The position numbers and the translations under genes are program-made. This document shows, in pieces, positions 35,964-44,763 of a stretch of 64,000 nt of DNA. Location: positions 1 through 64,000 of the forward strand of contig JAFTPN010000014.1 of assembly GCA_017463245.1 (NCBI GenBank). Direction: 5' to 3'. Position 1 is the stretch's first letter; the number at the start of each line of letters is the position of its first letter. The DNA comes from Clostridia bacterium (GTDB lineage: Bacteria > Bacillota > Clostridia > Christensenellales > Aristaeellaceae). Below the pieces are notes generated by a model that saw only the letters and a list, made by a program, of their open reading frames with translations, searched no databases and was not told the origin of the DNA.

Positions 35964-37130
35964 TCACTTGCCGCCAAGGAGCTTGTTCAGCGGGCTGCGG
36001 TAGACCTCGATGGCCTTGGCGGGGCACATTTCCTGGCAGCAGTAGCAGCGGATGCACTTCTTGTAGTCGTACTTCGCCTTCTGGCCGTGGCCGGCGTGGA
36101 CGGCCTTTTCAGGCACGGGGCAGCTTTCTTCGCATACGCCGCAGGCAATGCACTTCTTCATGTCGGCCTTGGGGCGGTGCTGCAGGAAGGGGAGGAGCGG
36201 CATCAGCTTGGCCAGCAGACCCTTCTTCATCACGCCGCGGAAAACGTCGAAGTCCGCCTTGCCGTACTTGGCGCGGGCTTCCTCCATGGTCAGCGTGCCG
36301 GAGGGAGTGATGATCTCGATCTCGTCATAGTCCATGGTACCCACGCCATATTTGGCGCCGCTGACGCAGGTGGGTACGGCGGCGGGATCCAGGTGGATCA
36401 GCCCGGCGAAAACGCTGTCCAGCGCCACGGCATCGGCAGAGAAGAGCAGCACGTTCATGCTGATGGGCGTGCCGGATGAGGGGCCGTTGCCCTCCATGGC
36501 CACGATGCCGTCCATGATGTGCAGGCGCGGTTTCACACACAGGTTCAGGTCGGCCAGCATATCGGCAAACACGTCGCTGTTGGGGTAGTGGGCGTGGCCG
36601 GTGGCCTTGTTCACGCCGGTGACGCAGCCGTAAAGGTTCTTCACCGCGCCGGTGATGCGCTCCAGGGCGTGGGTCTTCATTTTGCAGATGTTGATCATAG
36701 CGTCCATCTCCTGCACGGCATGGCAGAGATAGAAGCTCCGGGCGGTGCGGCCTTCCGGGAAATGCACCACCGAGCCGCCGTCGAAATCCGCCAGGGGGAT
36801 GCCGTGCTTGGCCGCCTCAGCCGCCAGACCGCAGGTATCGGTGGCCTTGGCAGGCGTGGTGGTGGGGTTGCCGGGGCTGTCGCCGTAGGACACATGGGCA
36901 TAGCCCTCGTCCTTCATCAGCCTGCACACGGCGCCGAACACCGCAGGGTGGGTGGTGATGGCCTTCTGGGGCAGGGCGCGGGCAAGCAGGTTGGGCTTGA
37001 GCAGCACCTTTTCGTCCTTGCGGATGAACTGCGCCATACCGCCCAGCAGCGCCACGCCCTGGCGCACGGCGGCGTAGACCTGGTCTTCGTCATATGTATC
37101 AATGGGGATCAGCACCACAGAATGCTTCAT
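35964..37130 (-). CDS. DUF362 domain protein with 2[4Fe-4S] ferredoxin tail
   Basis: Protein of 388 residues: an N-terminal DUF362 domain (VLLKPNLLARALPQKAITTHP, YGDSPGNPT, ICKMKTHALERITGAVKNLYG, HIMDGIVAMEGNGPSSGTP) and a C-terminal dicluster ferredoxin with CIACGVCEESCP and CIRCYCCQEMCP near residues 332-385. Such proteins are common in anaerobes and presumably pass electrons, but no reaction is established. The start is set at 37130 (MKHSVVLIP), which follows AAAGGA; a GTG nine codons earlier is weaker. Cytoplasmic; no signal peptide. Confidence 0.85.
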   Translation of the reverse strand: MKHSVVLIPIDTYDEDQVYAAVRQGVALLGGMAQFIRKDEKVLLKPNLLARALPQKAITTHPAVFGAVCRLMKDEGYAHVSYGDSPGNPTTTPAKATDTCGLAAEAAKHGIPLADFDGGSVVHFPEGRTARSFYLCHAVQEMDAMINICKMKTHALERITGAVKNLYGCVTGVNKATGHAHYPNSDVFADMLADLNLCVKPRLHIMDGIVAMEGNGPSSGTPISMNVLLFSADAVALDSVFAGLIHLDPAAVPTCVSGAKYGVGTMDYDEIEIITPSGTLTMEEARAKYGKADFDVFRGVMKKGLLAKLMPLLPFLQHRPKADMKKCIACGVCEESCPVPEKAVHAGHGQKAKYDYKKCIRCYCCQEMCPAKAIEVYRSPLNKLLGGK

Positions 37131-37263
37131 GGAATCAATCCTTTCCGGGAGATTCACCCATTATAGCACGGAATGCAGAAATTGCAAACGGCAGCGCTTG
37201 TCACATTTCGGAAGATAAGCTGCACATTCGACAGCAAACGACAAAACAAGTCATTCTTCGCTG

Positions 37264-37292
37264 TTGAAGCGGGGCGAAAAGCGGGGTATGAT
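37264..37292 (+). promoter_or_regulatory. Promoter of the 53-residue Spo0E-like ORF
   Basis: TTGAAG, 17 bp, TATGAT, 29 bases before the start codon. Confidence 0.65.
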
Positions 37293-37321
37293 GAGGGTGA
37301 CGACACAAAAGGAGGTTCAGC

Positions 37322-37483
37322 ATGAAGAACGATACGGCGGTGAGCTTTCGCCTTTTGCAGCGCCTGGCTGAGCGCGCCTGGGATGAAGGAGACAGGGAGC
37401 AGATTCTCAGGGCAAGTGCGGCGCTGGACGCGGCCATGCTCCGCCTATTGGCGCAGGAGGAAGCGGATCAGCAGGCCATGTAA
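37322..37483 (+). CDS. Small Spo0E-like protein (candidate)
   Basis: 53-residue ORF with its own promoter and a strong AAAAGGAGG site, so translation is likely. The predicted structure is two helices: LLQRLAERAWDEG (about 11-23), then ILRASAALDAAMLRLLAQEE (28-47). The second contains S32-A-A-L-D36, matching the S-x-x-x-D core of Spo0E-family aspartyl phosphatases, which remove phosphate from Spo0A and delay sporulation. The match rests on a short motif and helix layout only; an unrelated small helical protein is the alternative. Confidence 0.5.
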   Translation: MKNDTAVSFRLLQRLAERAWDEGDREQILRASAALDAAMLRLLAQEEADQQAM

Positions 37484-37536
37484 AGAAAATATGTAATTTC
37501 TTTTGCCGAAGTTTTACATCAATCACGGAATAAGGC

Positions 37537-37565
37537 TTGTAGATATGGGAATTTTACGGTATAAT
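37537..37565 (+). promoter_or_regulatory. Promoter of the beta-propeller protein gene
   Basis: TTGTAG, 17 bp, TATAAT, ending 35 bases before the TTG start. Confidence 0.75.
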
Positions 37566-37600
37566 AAGTTAGTGAACTTCTGTGCAAAGGAGTAAGAACG

Positions 37601-40492
37601 TTGAGTGACCATATGAACGACCAGAACAATATGCAGTCTGAAAACGACCAGCAGACGCGAGTGATCCCCCCGGTGGATGCGGCCAGCGCCCCTGTGCGCC
37701 ATCGCCGCTCCGAAAAGTATCATGCCCCGCAGGAGGCTGAAGCCCAGCAGCCTGCCGAGCAGGAGGCTCCTGCCAAGCCTGCCGAGCAGACTACCCGGGT
37801 GCAGACCACCCGCTTCAGCGTGCAGGCACCCCAGCAGCGGGAGATGCCCTCCCAGGGCGTGCCGCGCCCTGCCGTGCTGACCCGCGTGCCCGAGAAGCCT
37901 GCTGCCCCCTTTACCCCCGGCAGCAATGGCGTGCGCCGCCCCATCAGCGCGCCCGGCTACAGCCAGCGCCAGCCCCTGGGCGAGCGTCAGCCCCTGCAGG
38001 TCAGCGAGCAGCCCCGTGTGCGCCGTCCTGTGAATTTTGACGAGCTGGACACGGAGTATAACGAGGAATTCAAGCAGGCTGAAAAGCAGCAGAAGAAAAA
38101 GGGCAACAAGCTGCTGGTGGCGCTGGTGGCCATCGTGCTGGTGCTGGGGCTGATCGTGCTGGGCTTCCTGCTCATCCCGGAAGGCGACAGCACCCTTGGC
38201 CAGGTGAAGTCCGGCGTAGTGAACAGCCTGTCCGGCCTGCTGGGCGGCGGCGAGGAGAAGGAGCCTGTGTCCAATGCCCAGGCCATGGACTTCTCCGCAG
38301 CGCCCACCCAGGGCACCGCGCCCCAGGAGATCGCCTTCACGCTGACCACCACCATGGATGTTTCCGGCGTGCGTGTGGTGGACGCCGAGGGCAATCCGCT
38401 GCCCACCTCCACCTCCGTGGCCATGGACAATGCGGATTCCCGCATCTGGGTGCTGAACCTGTCCCTGGCCGAGGGCTATAACGGCCTGGTGCAGGCGCAG
38501 ATCAAGGACGGCGAAACCTGGCTGGATACCGGCAAGACCCAGCTGCTGGAGATCGCTGCGCCCCAGCAGACGGCGGATGTGGGCGCCTTTGCGGTGAGCG
38601 ATCCCACCGAAGCGCCGACCGAGGTGCCCACGGAGGTGCCTACCGAAGTGCCTACTGAGGTCCCCACTGAAGTGCCCACCCAGGAACCCACCGCCGAGCC
38701 GACGGTGGAAGTGACCAGCGAGCCCACCGCTGAACCTACTGCCGAGCCCACCGAGGTGCCTACCCAGGAGCCGGTGGTGACCCCCACCATGGAAGTGACG
38801 GCCACCCCCACCATGGCGCCCACGGCTGAGCCTACCCCCGAACCCACCGAAGTTCCCACCGAGGAACCCACCGCCGAGCCCACGGCGGAAGCCACCGAGG
38901 AACCCGCTGCCACGCCCAAGCCTGTGGCGCAGGCTGCGGAGGGCGCCGATCCCTCTCTGGTGGCCACCACGGTGATCTACAATGGTTCCAACAAGCTGGA
39001 GAGCTATGACCGTCCTGTGGAGGACGTGGTGGAAATGCCTGAGGCTGGCGCTTATATCACCCAGCCCTATGGCGTGATGACCTACCGTGGCGACGCCTTC
39101 CGCCAGAATGCGGCGGTGGGCAATGTGGAGGATATCTCCACCCTGACCCTGAAGTGGACGGCCGAGGCCGGTAGCGTGAAGGCCATCGATCAGACCTATT
39201 ATGGCATCGGCTGGACGGGTCAGCCCGCCATCATCAAGTGGAGCCGCGAGGTGCGCAATGCCTCCAACATCGTGGAGGAAAAGCGTGCCACCCAGGCGCT
39301 GAAGGAAGTCATCGTGGCTGGCCTGGACGGCAAGATCTACTTCCTCGACCTGGCTGACGGCCTGCCCACCCGCGAGGCTATCAACGTGGGCTATCCCATG
39401 AAGGGCACCCCCAGCCTGCATCCCCTGGGCTATCCCATCATGACGGTGGGCCAGTTTGCCCGCAGCATGGCCAAGGGCACCGGCGATATCGGCCTGCGCT
39501 TCTACGACCTGCTGACCCAGAAGCAGATCTACATGATCGACGGCATGGATGGCAAGATGAAGCGCCCCTATTACTACACCCGCGGCGCCTTCGATACCTC
39601 CGCGCTGATCGACCCTGCCAGCGATACGCTGATCACCGCCAGCACCAACGGCATGGTGTACCTCACCAAGCTGAACACCGAGTTCGACTACAATGCTGGC
39701 TCCATCGCCATCGAGCCTGAGACCATCGCCATGAAGTCCAAGTCCAAGGGACAGGCGGACAAGACCACCGCGGTGGAATCCAGCATGGCGGCCTATGGCC
39801 AGTATATCTTCTATGCCGACCTGAGCGGCCTGCTGCGCTGCGTGGACACCTCCACCCTCACCACCGTGTGGGCTGTGAGCACCGGCGACCAGGTGGAGGC
39901 GGCTATCTCCCTGGATCTTGATGAGAATGGCGACCTGTGGCTCTACACCGCCAACACCCTGCAGAACCGCGGCAAGGGCGATGTGACCATCCGCCGCTTC
40001 AACGCCCTGACCGGCGAGGAAAGCTGGGCGCTGGAGGTCGGCAGCCAGAAGAACACCAAGAACAAGAAGATCACCGGCGCCATGGCCTCTGCCCTCATCG
40101 GTCAGAACGAGCTGAGCGACCTGGTGGTGTACACCCTGAGCAATGTGTCCAAGGCAGGCGCGCAGGAGATCTTCGGCGATGACGCAACCGCTGCCGATGG
40201 CGTGACTATCGCCCTGGACAAGTCCACCGGCGAGCTCCTGTGGGCACAGCAGCTGGACAGCTACAGCTATTCCTCTCCCGTGGCCGTGTATGACGAGGCG
40301 GGTCGCGGCTGGATCATCCAGGCCAGCGGCGCAGGCACCCTGTACCTGCTGGACGGCTTGACCGGCGAGATCCTGAACACCCTGGAAGTGGAAGGCACCA
40401 TCGAGGGTTCTCCTGCGGTGTACGGCAGCACGCTGGTCATTGGCACCACGGGCAAGAACACTTCCTTCATCTACGGCATCACCCTGGAATAA
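37601..40492 (+). CDS. Membrane-anchored PQQ-like beta-propeller protein with Thr/Pro/Glu linker
   Basis: 963-residue protein in four parts. Residues 1-164 are a cytoplasmic, Gln/Pro/Arg-rich disordered tail; 165-193 a single membrane helix (LLVALVAIVLVLGLIVLGFLL); about 335-440 a low-complexity stalk of PTEVPTE and PTAEPT units; and about 475-963 an extracellular propeller with repeated strands such as VIVAGLDGKIYFLDLADG, LLRCVDTSTLTTVWAVSTGD and GTLYLLDGLTGEILNTLEVEG, typical of PQQ/YncE-like blades. The likely start is TTG 37601, eight bases after AAAGGAG; ATG 37613 is possible. The topology suggests a surface-displayed binding or wall-sensing module; ligand unknown. A central unit before the stalk (about 225-330) resembles a Big-like beta domain. 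Confidence 0.78.
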   Translation: MSDHMNDQNNMQSENDQQTRVIPPVDAASAPVRHRRSEKYHAPQEAEAQQPAEQEAPAKPAEQTTRVQTTRFSVQAPQQREMPSQGVPRPAVLTRVPEKPAAPFTPGSNGVRRPISAPGYSQRQPLGERQPLQVSEQPRVRRPVNFDELDTEYNEEFKQAEKQQKKKGNKLLVALVAIVLVLGLIVLGFLLIPEGDSTLGQVKSGVVNSLSGLLGGGEEKEPVSNAQAMDFSAAPTQGTAPQEIAFTLTTTMDVSGVRVVDAEGNPLPTSTSVAMDNADSRIWVLNLSLAEGYNGLVQAQIKDGETWLDTGKTQLLEIAAPQQTADVGAFAVSDPTEAPTEVPTEVPTEVPTEVPTEVPTQEPTAEPTVEVTSEPTAEPTAEPTEVPTQEPVVTPTMEVTATPTMAPTAEPTPEPTEVPTEEPTAEPTAEATEEPAATPKPVAQAAEGADPSLVATTVIYNGSNKLESYDRPVEDVVEMPEAGAYITQPYGVMTYRGDAFRQNAAVGNVEDISTLTLKWTAEAGSVKAIDQTYYGIGWTGQPAIIKWSREVRNASNIVEEKRATQALKEVIVAGLDGKIYFLDLADGLPTREAINVGYPMKGTPSLHPLGYPIMTVGQFARSMAKGTGDIGLRFYDLLTQKQIYMIDGMDGKMKRPYYYTRGAFDTSALIDPASDTLITASTNGMVYLTKLNTEFDYNAGSIAIEPETIAMKSKSKGQADKTTAVESSMAAYGQYIFYADLSGLLRCVDTSTLTTVWAVSTGDQVEAAISLDLDENGDLWLYTANTLQNRGKGDVTIRRFNALTGEESWALEVGSQKNTKNKKITGAMASALIGQNELSDLVVYTLSNVSKAGAQEIFGDDATAADGVTIALDKSTGELLWAQQLDSYSYSSPVAVYDEAGRGWIIQASGAGTLYLLDGLTGEILNTLEVEGTIEGSPAVYGSTLVIGTTGKNTSFIYGITLE

Positions 40493-40525
40493 TCACAAAC
40501 GAGCCAGAGGGCGTAAGCCCGCTGC

Positions 40526-40556
40526 CGCCCGCTGGCCTGTCGGCTGGCGGGCGTTT
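40526..40556 (+). terminator. Hairpin after the beta-propeller gene
   Basis: Twelve-pair stem CGCCCGCTGGCC / GGCTGGCGGGCG with a TGTC loop; the tail GTTTGCGTT is a poor T run. Confidence 0.5.
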
Positions 40557-40581
40557 GCGTTGAACAAAGGAGGTTGACCCC

Positions 40582-42072
40582 ATGGCAAAGGTTTTAGTCG
40601 CGCTGGATCAGGGAACCACCAGCTCCCGGGCGGTGGTGTTCGACACCGCCGGACGGATGCTGGCTGCCCACGGCGTGGAGTTCCCGCAGATCTTCCCCAA
40701 GCCCGGCTGGGTGGAGCATGATCCCCACGACATTCTGAACAGTCAGGTCACCGCCCTGCGGGAGGCGGTGAAGAAGTCTGGCGTGAACGTGCAGGACATT
40801 GCGGCCATCGGCATCACCAACCAGCGGGAGACCACGCTTTTGTGGGATCGGGAGACGGGGGAGTGCGTCCACAACGCCATTGTGTGGCAATGCCGCCGCA
40901 CCGCCCACGATGTGGATAAGCTGGTGGCGCAGGGCTGGAGCCAGGTGATCCGGGACAAGACCGGGCTGGTGCCGGACGCCTATTTCTCCGGCACAAAGCT
41001 GGCGTGGCTGCTGAACCGGCTGAACCTGCACCAGCGCGCCGAGAAGGGCGAACTGTGCTTCGGCACGGTGGACAGCTTTCTGGCCTGGCACCTGGTGCAG
41101 GGGCATCCCCATGTGACGGACGCCACCAATGCAGGCCGCACCATGCTCTTCAACCTTTCCACCCAGGACTGGGACGAAGAGCTGCTGCGCCTGATGGACA
41201 TTCCCCGCGCCTGCCTGCCCCAGGTGGTGGATTCCAGCCAGGTCATCGGCCTCTTGGACGAGAGCATCCTGGGCTGCGCCATTCCTGTGGCGGCCATGGC
41301 GGGTGACCAGCATGCCTCCCTGTTCGGCCAGGCCTGCCTGCAGCCGGGCATGGTGAAAAATACCTACGGCACCGGCTGCTTTATGCTGATGAACACCGGG
41401 GACAAGCTGATCCACAGCGAGAATGGCCTCTTGGCCACCATGGCGTGGCGCATCGGCGGCAAGCCCACCTATGCCCTGGAGGGCAGCGTGTTTATGGGCG
41501 GCGCCACCATCCAATGGCTGCGGGATGAAATGAAAATGCTCTCCACCGCAGCGGAGAGCGAGAGTGTGGCCCGCACCGTGCAGGACACGGGCGGGGTGTA
41601 TCTGGTTCCAGCGTTCACCGGCCTGGGCGCACCCTGGTGGGATCAGTATAGCCGCGGCACTCTGGTGGGCATGACCCGCGGCACAGGCCGCGCCCATGTG
41701 GTGCGTGCCGCGCTGGAAGCCATTGCTTATCAATCCGCTGACCTGATGCAGGCCATGGTGCAGGACTGCGGCTTTACCCCCACCCGCCTGCAGGTGGACG
41801 GCGGCGCCAGCGCCAACGCCTTCCTGATGCAGTTCCAGGCCGACGTGATGGACGTGCCCGTGGTGCGCCCCGTGGTGATGGAGACCACCGCCCTGGGCGC
41901 TGCGCTGCTGGCTGGCCTGGCGGTGGGCGCATACGCCTCGGTGGAGGAAACGGCCAGAGCCTGGCAGCAGGATGCGTCCTTCGCCCCCGGCATGGAAGCA
42001 CACCAGCGCAAGAACCTGCTTGCAGGCTGGCACAAGGCCGTGGAACGGGCGAAGGACTGGGCGGAACATTGA
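40582..42072 (+). CDS. glpK: Glycerol kinase
   Basis: Glycerol + ATP to glycerol-3-phosphate; FGGY family, 496 residues. Signatures: DQGTTSSRAVVFD at 8-20, NQRETTLLWDRETGE near 80-94, GAPWWDQYSRGTLVGMTRGT near 351-370 and LQVDGGASANAFLMQFQADV near 404-423. AAAGGAGGTTG precedes the ATG. No glpF or glpD lies beside it. The nearby convergent pgsA uses glycerol-3-phosphate, a possible but unproven link. Confidence 0.96.
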   Translation: MAKVLVALDQGTTSSRAVVFDTAGRMLAAHGVEFPQIFPKPGWVEHDPHDILNSQVTALREAVKKSGVNVQDIAAIGITNQRETTLLWDRETGECVHNAIVWQCRRTAHDVDKLVAQGWSQVIRDKTGLVPDAYFSGTKLAWLLNRLNLHQRAEKGELCFGTVDSFLAWHLVQGHPHVTDATNAGRTMLFNLSTQDWDEELLRLMDIPRACLPQVVDSSQVIGLLDESILGCAIPVAAMAGDQHASLFGQACLQPGMVKNTYGTGCFMLMNTGDKLIHSENGLLATMAWRIGGKPTYALEGSVFMGGATIQWLRDEMKMLSTAAESESVARTVQDTGGVYLVPAFTGLGAPWWDQYSRGTLVGMTRGTGRAHVVRAALEAIAYQSADLMQAMVQDCGFTPTRLQVDGGASANAFLMQFQADVMDVPVVRPVVMETTALGAALLAGLAVGAYASVEETARAWQQDASFAPGMEAHQRKNLLAGWHKAVERAKDWAEH

Positions 42073-42073
42073 G

Positions 42074-42174
42074 AAAATGCGGAATGCGGAATGCGGAATG
42101 CGGAATTAAGTTTGCGTTTCATGCAGCGAGAACACATTCTAAATTCCGAATTTCGAATTCCGCATTCCGAATTT
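42074..42174. repeat. GGAATGC/GAATTCC inverted repeat array (family A, copy 3)
   Basis: Left arm: four AATGCGG-type units then AATTAAG (42076-42108). Right arm: AATTCCGAATTTCGAATTCCGCATTCCGAATTT (in inverse sense, about 42139-42173). The arms could pair as a long stem around a central TTTGCGTTTCATGCAGCG spacer. It lies between convergent glpK and pgsA. Confidence 0.75.
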
Positions 42175-42203
42175 AAAAAGGTCGGCTTAGCCGACCTTTT
42201 TTT
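42175..42203. terminator. Bidirectional terminator between glpK and pgsA
   Basis: AAAAAGGTCGGC-tta-GCCGACCTTTTTTT. The stem overlaps the last codons of pgsA on the minus strand. Confidence 0.85.
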
Positions 42204-42759
42204 CTTTCAGCGTCTTGATTCCGGCGCGGGTGTAGTCAATCAGCGCCAGCAGGGTGAGTGCTACGGCGATGTAGAGGATGATGCTGTCCAGCGGGAAGCC
42301 CCAGGCGGCAAACTCCGCGTGGTAAAAGCTCAGCACCAGTGCGGCCACGAAGGCGCACATGGCGACCTTGCCCAGCATGTTGCTGTAGACCACCACATTG
42401 TTCTTCAGCATATAGGAGGCGCCGAAGACCATCAGCAGTTCCTTGGCCATGACGATCACGATCGCCCACCAGGGGATGATGCCCTGCACGCCCTGGCAGA
42501 TCAGCGCGGTGCAGACCATCAGCTTGTCGGCCAGGGGGTCCATCAGCTTGCCGAAATTGGTGATCAGGTTGTACTTGCGGGCGATGTAGCCGTCCAGCAA
42601 ATCGGTGAGGCTGGCAATGATAAAGGTGAGCAGCGCCAGCTTGTCGTGCCCGGTGGCATAAAGGGCAACGAACACGGGGATCAGCAGCATGCGCAGCATG
42701 GTCAGCACATTGGGGACGTTCCACACATCGGTAAAATACTTCTCGATAAGTTTTTTCAC
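42187..42759 (-). CDS. pgsA: CDP-diacylglycerol-glycerol-3-phosphate 3-phosphatidyltransferase
   Basis: Integral membrane enzyme (190 residues) making phosphatidylglycerol phosphate. It carries the full CDP-alcohol phosphotransferase signature D-G-x2-A-R-x8-G-x3-D-x3-D as DGYIARKYNLITNFGKLMDP plus LADK (about residues 56-79). NVPNVLTMLRMLLIPVFV at the N-terminus is typical of PgsA. GTG start after AAGGAAC. Its final codons form one arm of the shared terminator. Confidence 0.93.
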   Translation of the reverse strand: MKKLIEKYFTDVWNVPNVLTMLRMLLIPVFVALYATGHDKLALLTFIIASLTDLLDGYIARKYNLITNFGKLMDPLADKLMVCTALICQGVQGIIPWWAIVIVMAKELLMVFGASYMLKNNVVVYSNMLGKVAMCAFVAALVLSFYHAEFAAWGFPLDSIILYIAVALTLLALIDYTRAGIKTLKEKKVG

Positions 42760-42951
42760 GGCAGTTCCTTTCTGAATCGTTCAGGGGTTAACGATAAACA
42801 AAGGATATATTCGCCATCCTGCGGGCAAAACCTTCTTTTGGGATACAATTGCGCTGTGGTATTTGAACACGAATTTGATGCTTTGGAGCAGGAAACCTCC
42901 CTCCCCAAAGAGAAAACTACACAGGATAGATATGTGATGGAGGTCGTGTTT

Positions 42952-44268
42952 ATGCGATTTGACGGACGCAACGCGGATCAGCCCCGCGAGGTTTCGATTG
43001 TAACTGATTTTGTGCGCACGGCGGCTGGCTCCTGCTTGATCGCCACGGGCAACACCCGGGTGATCTGCACCGCCTCGGTAGAGGAAACGGTGCCGCCCTT
43101 CCTCAAGGGCAAGGGGCAGGGCTGGGTGACGGCGGAATATGCCATGCTGCCTGCTTCCACCAGCCAGCGCAAGAAGCGCGACGGCATCAAGAAGGATGGC
43201 CGCAGCGTGGAGATCCAGCGCCTCATTGGCCGCAGCCTGCGCCAGGCCGTGGACATGAAGGCTCTGGGCGAGCGCACCATCACCCTGGACTGCGACGTGC
43301 TGGAGGCCGATGGCGGTACCCGCACCGCGTCCATCACCGGCGCCATGGTGGCGCTGACCTGCGCGGTGGATAAGCTGGTGCAGGAGGGCAAGCTGCTGGT
43401 TTCGCCCATTGTGCATCAGGTGGCGGCGGTGTCCTGCGGCGTGGTGGAGGGTGTGCCTTGCTGCGACCTGTGCTACCAGGAGGACAGCCGCGCCGATGTG
43501 GACATGAACTTTGTGATGAATGAGAAGGGTGAGTTCATCGAGCTGCAGGGTACCGGCGAAGGCCGTGCCTTTACCCCCGATGAGCTGGCCACCCTGATGG
43601 CCTATGGCAAGCAGGGCATCGAAAACCTGATGCAGGCTCAGCGCGACGCCCTGGGTGATCGCGCCCGGCACATTGCCCCCAAGCCCGCCCTGGTGGTGGC
43701 CAGCGGCAACGCCCACAAGCTGCGCGAATTGCAGCACATCTTCGGCGATTACTACACGGTGGTGTCCATGAACGCCGCAGGCTTCCATGGGGACATCGAC
43801 GAGAATGCTTCCACCTTTGCGGGCAATGCTATCATCAAGGCCGAAGCCGTGTGCGAGGCCACCGGTCTGCCCACCCTGGCGGACGACAGCGGCCTCACCG
43901 TGGACGCCCTGGACGGCGAACCCGGCGTGATGTCTGCCCGGTATGCGGGCCTCCACGGCGACGACGATGCCAACAACAAGCTGCTCCTGCGCCGCATGAA
44001 CGGCAAGCGGGATCGCGGCTGCGCCTTCCAATGCGCCATCGCCCTGAAGATCCCCGGCCGTGAGGCGCTGGTGGCCGAGGGTTCCTGCCCCGGCGTGCTG
44101 CTGGAGGCGGAGCGGGGCAACGGCGGCTTCGGCTATGATCCCCTGTTCCTCTACGAGCCGCTGAACCAGACCTTTGCGGAGATCTCCCAGGAGGACAAGA
44201 ACAGGGTGAGCCACCGCGCCCGCGCCTGCGAGAAGATGCTGGAGATCATGAAGGAGCTGCACGACTGA
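42952..44268 (+). CDS. rph-rdgB: Bifunctional RNase PH / XTP-dITP diphosphatase fusion
   Basis: 438-residue fusion. Residues 1-240 are RNase PH, the phosphorolytic 3' exonuclease for tRNA ends: MRFDGRNADQPREV, FLKGKGQGWVTAEYAMLPAS, IQRLIGRSLRQAVD and DVLEADGGTRTASITGA. Residues 243-438 are RdgB/HAM1, which cleaves non-canonical purine triphosphates: VVASGNAHKLREL, LPTLADDSGLTVDALDGEPG and GGFGYDPLF. Such fusions occur in other Firmicutes. The start is set at 42952, seven bases after GGAGGT; the open frame continues upstream through repeats and antisense pgsA without signals. The phosphodiesterase gene overlaps by one base. Confidence 0.94.
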   Translation: MRFDGRNADQPREVSIVTDFVRTAAGSCLIATGNTRVICTASVEETVPPFLKGKGQGWVTAEYAMLPASTSQRKKRDGIKKDGRSVEIQRLIGRSLRQAVDMKALGERTITLDCDVLEADGGTRTASITGAMVALTCAVDKLVQEGKLLVSPIVHQVAAVSCGVVEGVPCCDLCYQEDSRADVDMNFVMNEKGEFIELQGTGEGRAFTPDELATLMAYGKQGIENLMQAQRDALGDRARHIAPKPALVVASGNAHKLRELQHIFGDYYTVVSMNAAGFHGDIDENASTFAGNAIIKAEAVCEATGLPTLADDSGLTVDALDGEPGVMSARYAGLHGDDDANNKLLLRRMNGKRDRGCAFQCAIALKIPGREALVAEGSCPGVLLEAERGNGGFGYDPLFLYEPLNQTFAEISQEDKNRVSHRARACEKMLEIMKELHD

Positions 44269-44750
44269 TGCGCTGTTTGGTGATGAGCGACAGCCACGGC
44301 CATGATGATGACGTGCGCTGGATGCTGGAGCAATGCTGGAAGGACATCGGCCCGGTGGACTGCTACCTGCATTGCGGCGACGGTGCCTATGACTTCATGC
44401 GGCTGGAGAATTTTATTCGGGGCAGGGACGAATACGCCCTGATGTACGGCGTGGGCGGCAACTGCGATGTGGGCGTTCCCGGCCTGGAAAGCTATATGGT
44501 GCTGAACCTGGAGGGCGCCAAGGTGTTCCTGACCCACGGCCACCGCTACCATGTGAAGTCCGAGTATTCCTATATCGATGATGTGTCCAAAGAAAAGGGG
44601 TGCTCCATCACCCTGTTCGGGCACACCCATCGCCCCTTCTGGGAGCAGCGGCAGACGCTGCTCCTGAACCCCGGCAGCGCAGCGGATGGCCGCATGGCGC
44701 TGCTGGAGATCAACAACGGAAAGCCTCGTTTCAAGCTGCTTGCCTTTTAA
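44268..44750 (+). CDS. YfcE/MJ0936 family metallophosphoesterase
   Basis: Dimetal phosphodiesterase of 160 residues. Motifs run in order: SDSHGHDDDV (residues 7-16), YLHCGDGAYD near 33-42, GVGGNCD near 61-67, THGHRYHVK near 88-96 and FGHTHRPF near 116-123. The family hydrolyses phosphodiester model substrates; the physiological one is unknown. The ATG overlaps the rdgB stop, and nadE follows after 13 bases. Confidence 0.92.
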   Translation: MRCLVMSDSHGHDDDVRWMLEQCWKDIGPVDCYLHCGDGAYDFMRLENFIRGRDEYALMYGVGGNCDVGVPGLESYMVLNLEGAKVFLTHGHRYHVKSEYSYIDDVSKEKGCSITLFGHTHRPFWEQRQTLLLNPGSAADGRMALLEINNGKPRFKLLAF

Positions 44751-44763
44751 GGAGGAATGAAGC

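Noticed and set aside
38600..38920. Tandem repeats considered as a CRISPR array or minisatellite
   Set aside because: They are codon-level PTEVPTE and PTAEPT units within one reading frame, with no constant repeat-spacer pattern.
37523..39421. 632-residue minus-strand frame opposite the beta-propeller gene
   Set aside because: Low-complexity Gly/His/Leu product typical of an antisense shadow of GC-rich, repeat-coding DNA.
42091..42951. Upstream extension of the RNase PH frame
   Set aside because: It crosses the repeat array and is antisense to pgsA; family homology and GGAGGT support the start at 42952.
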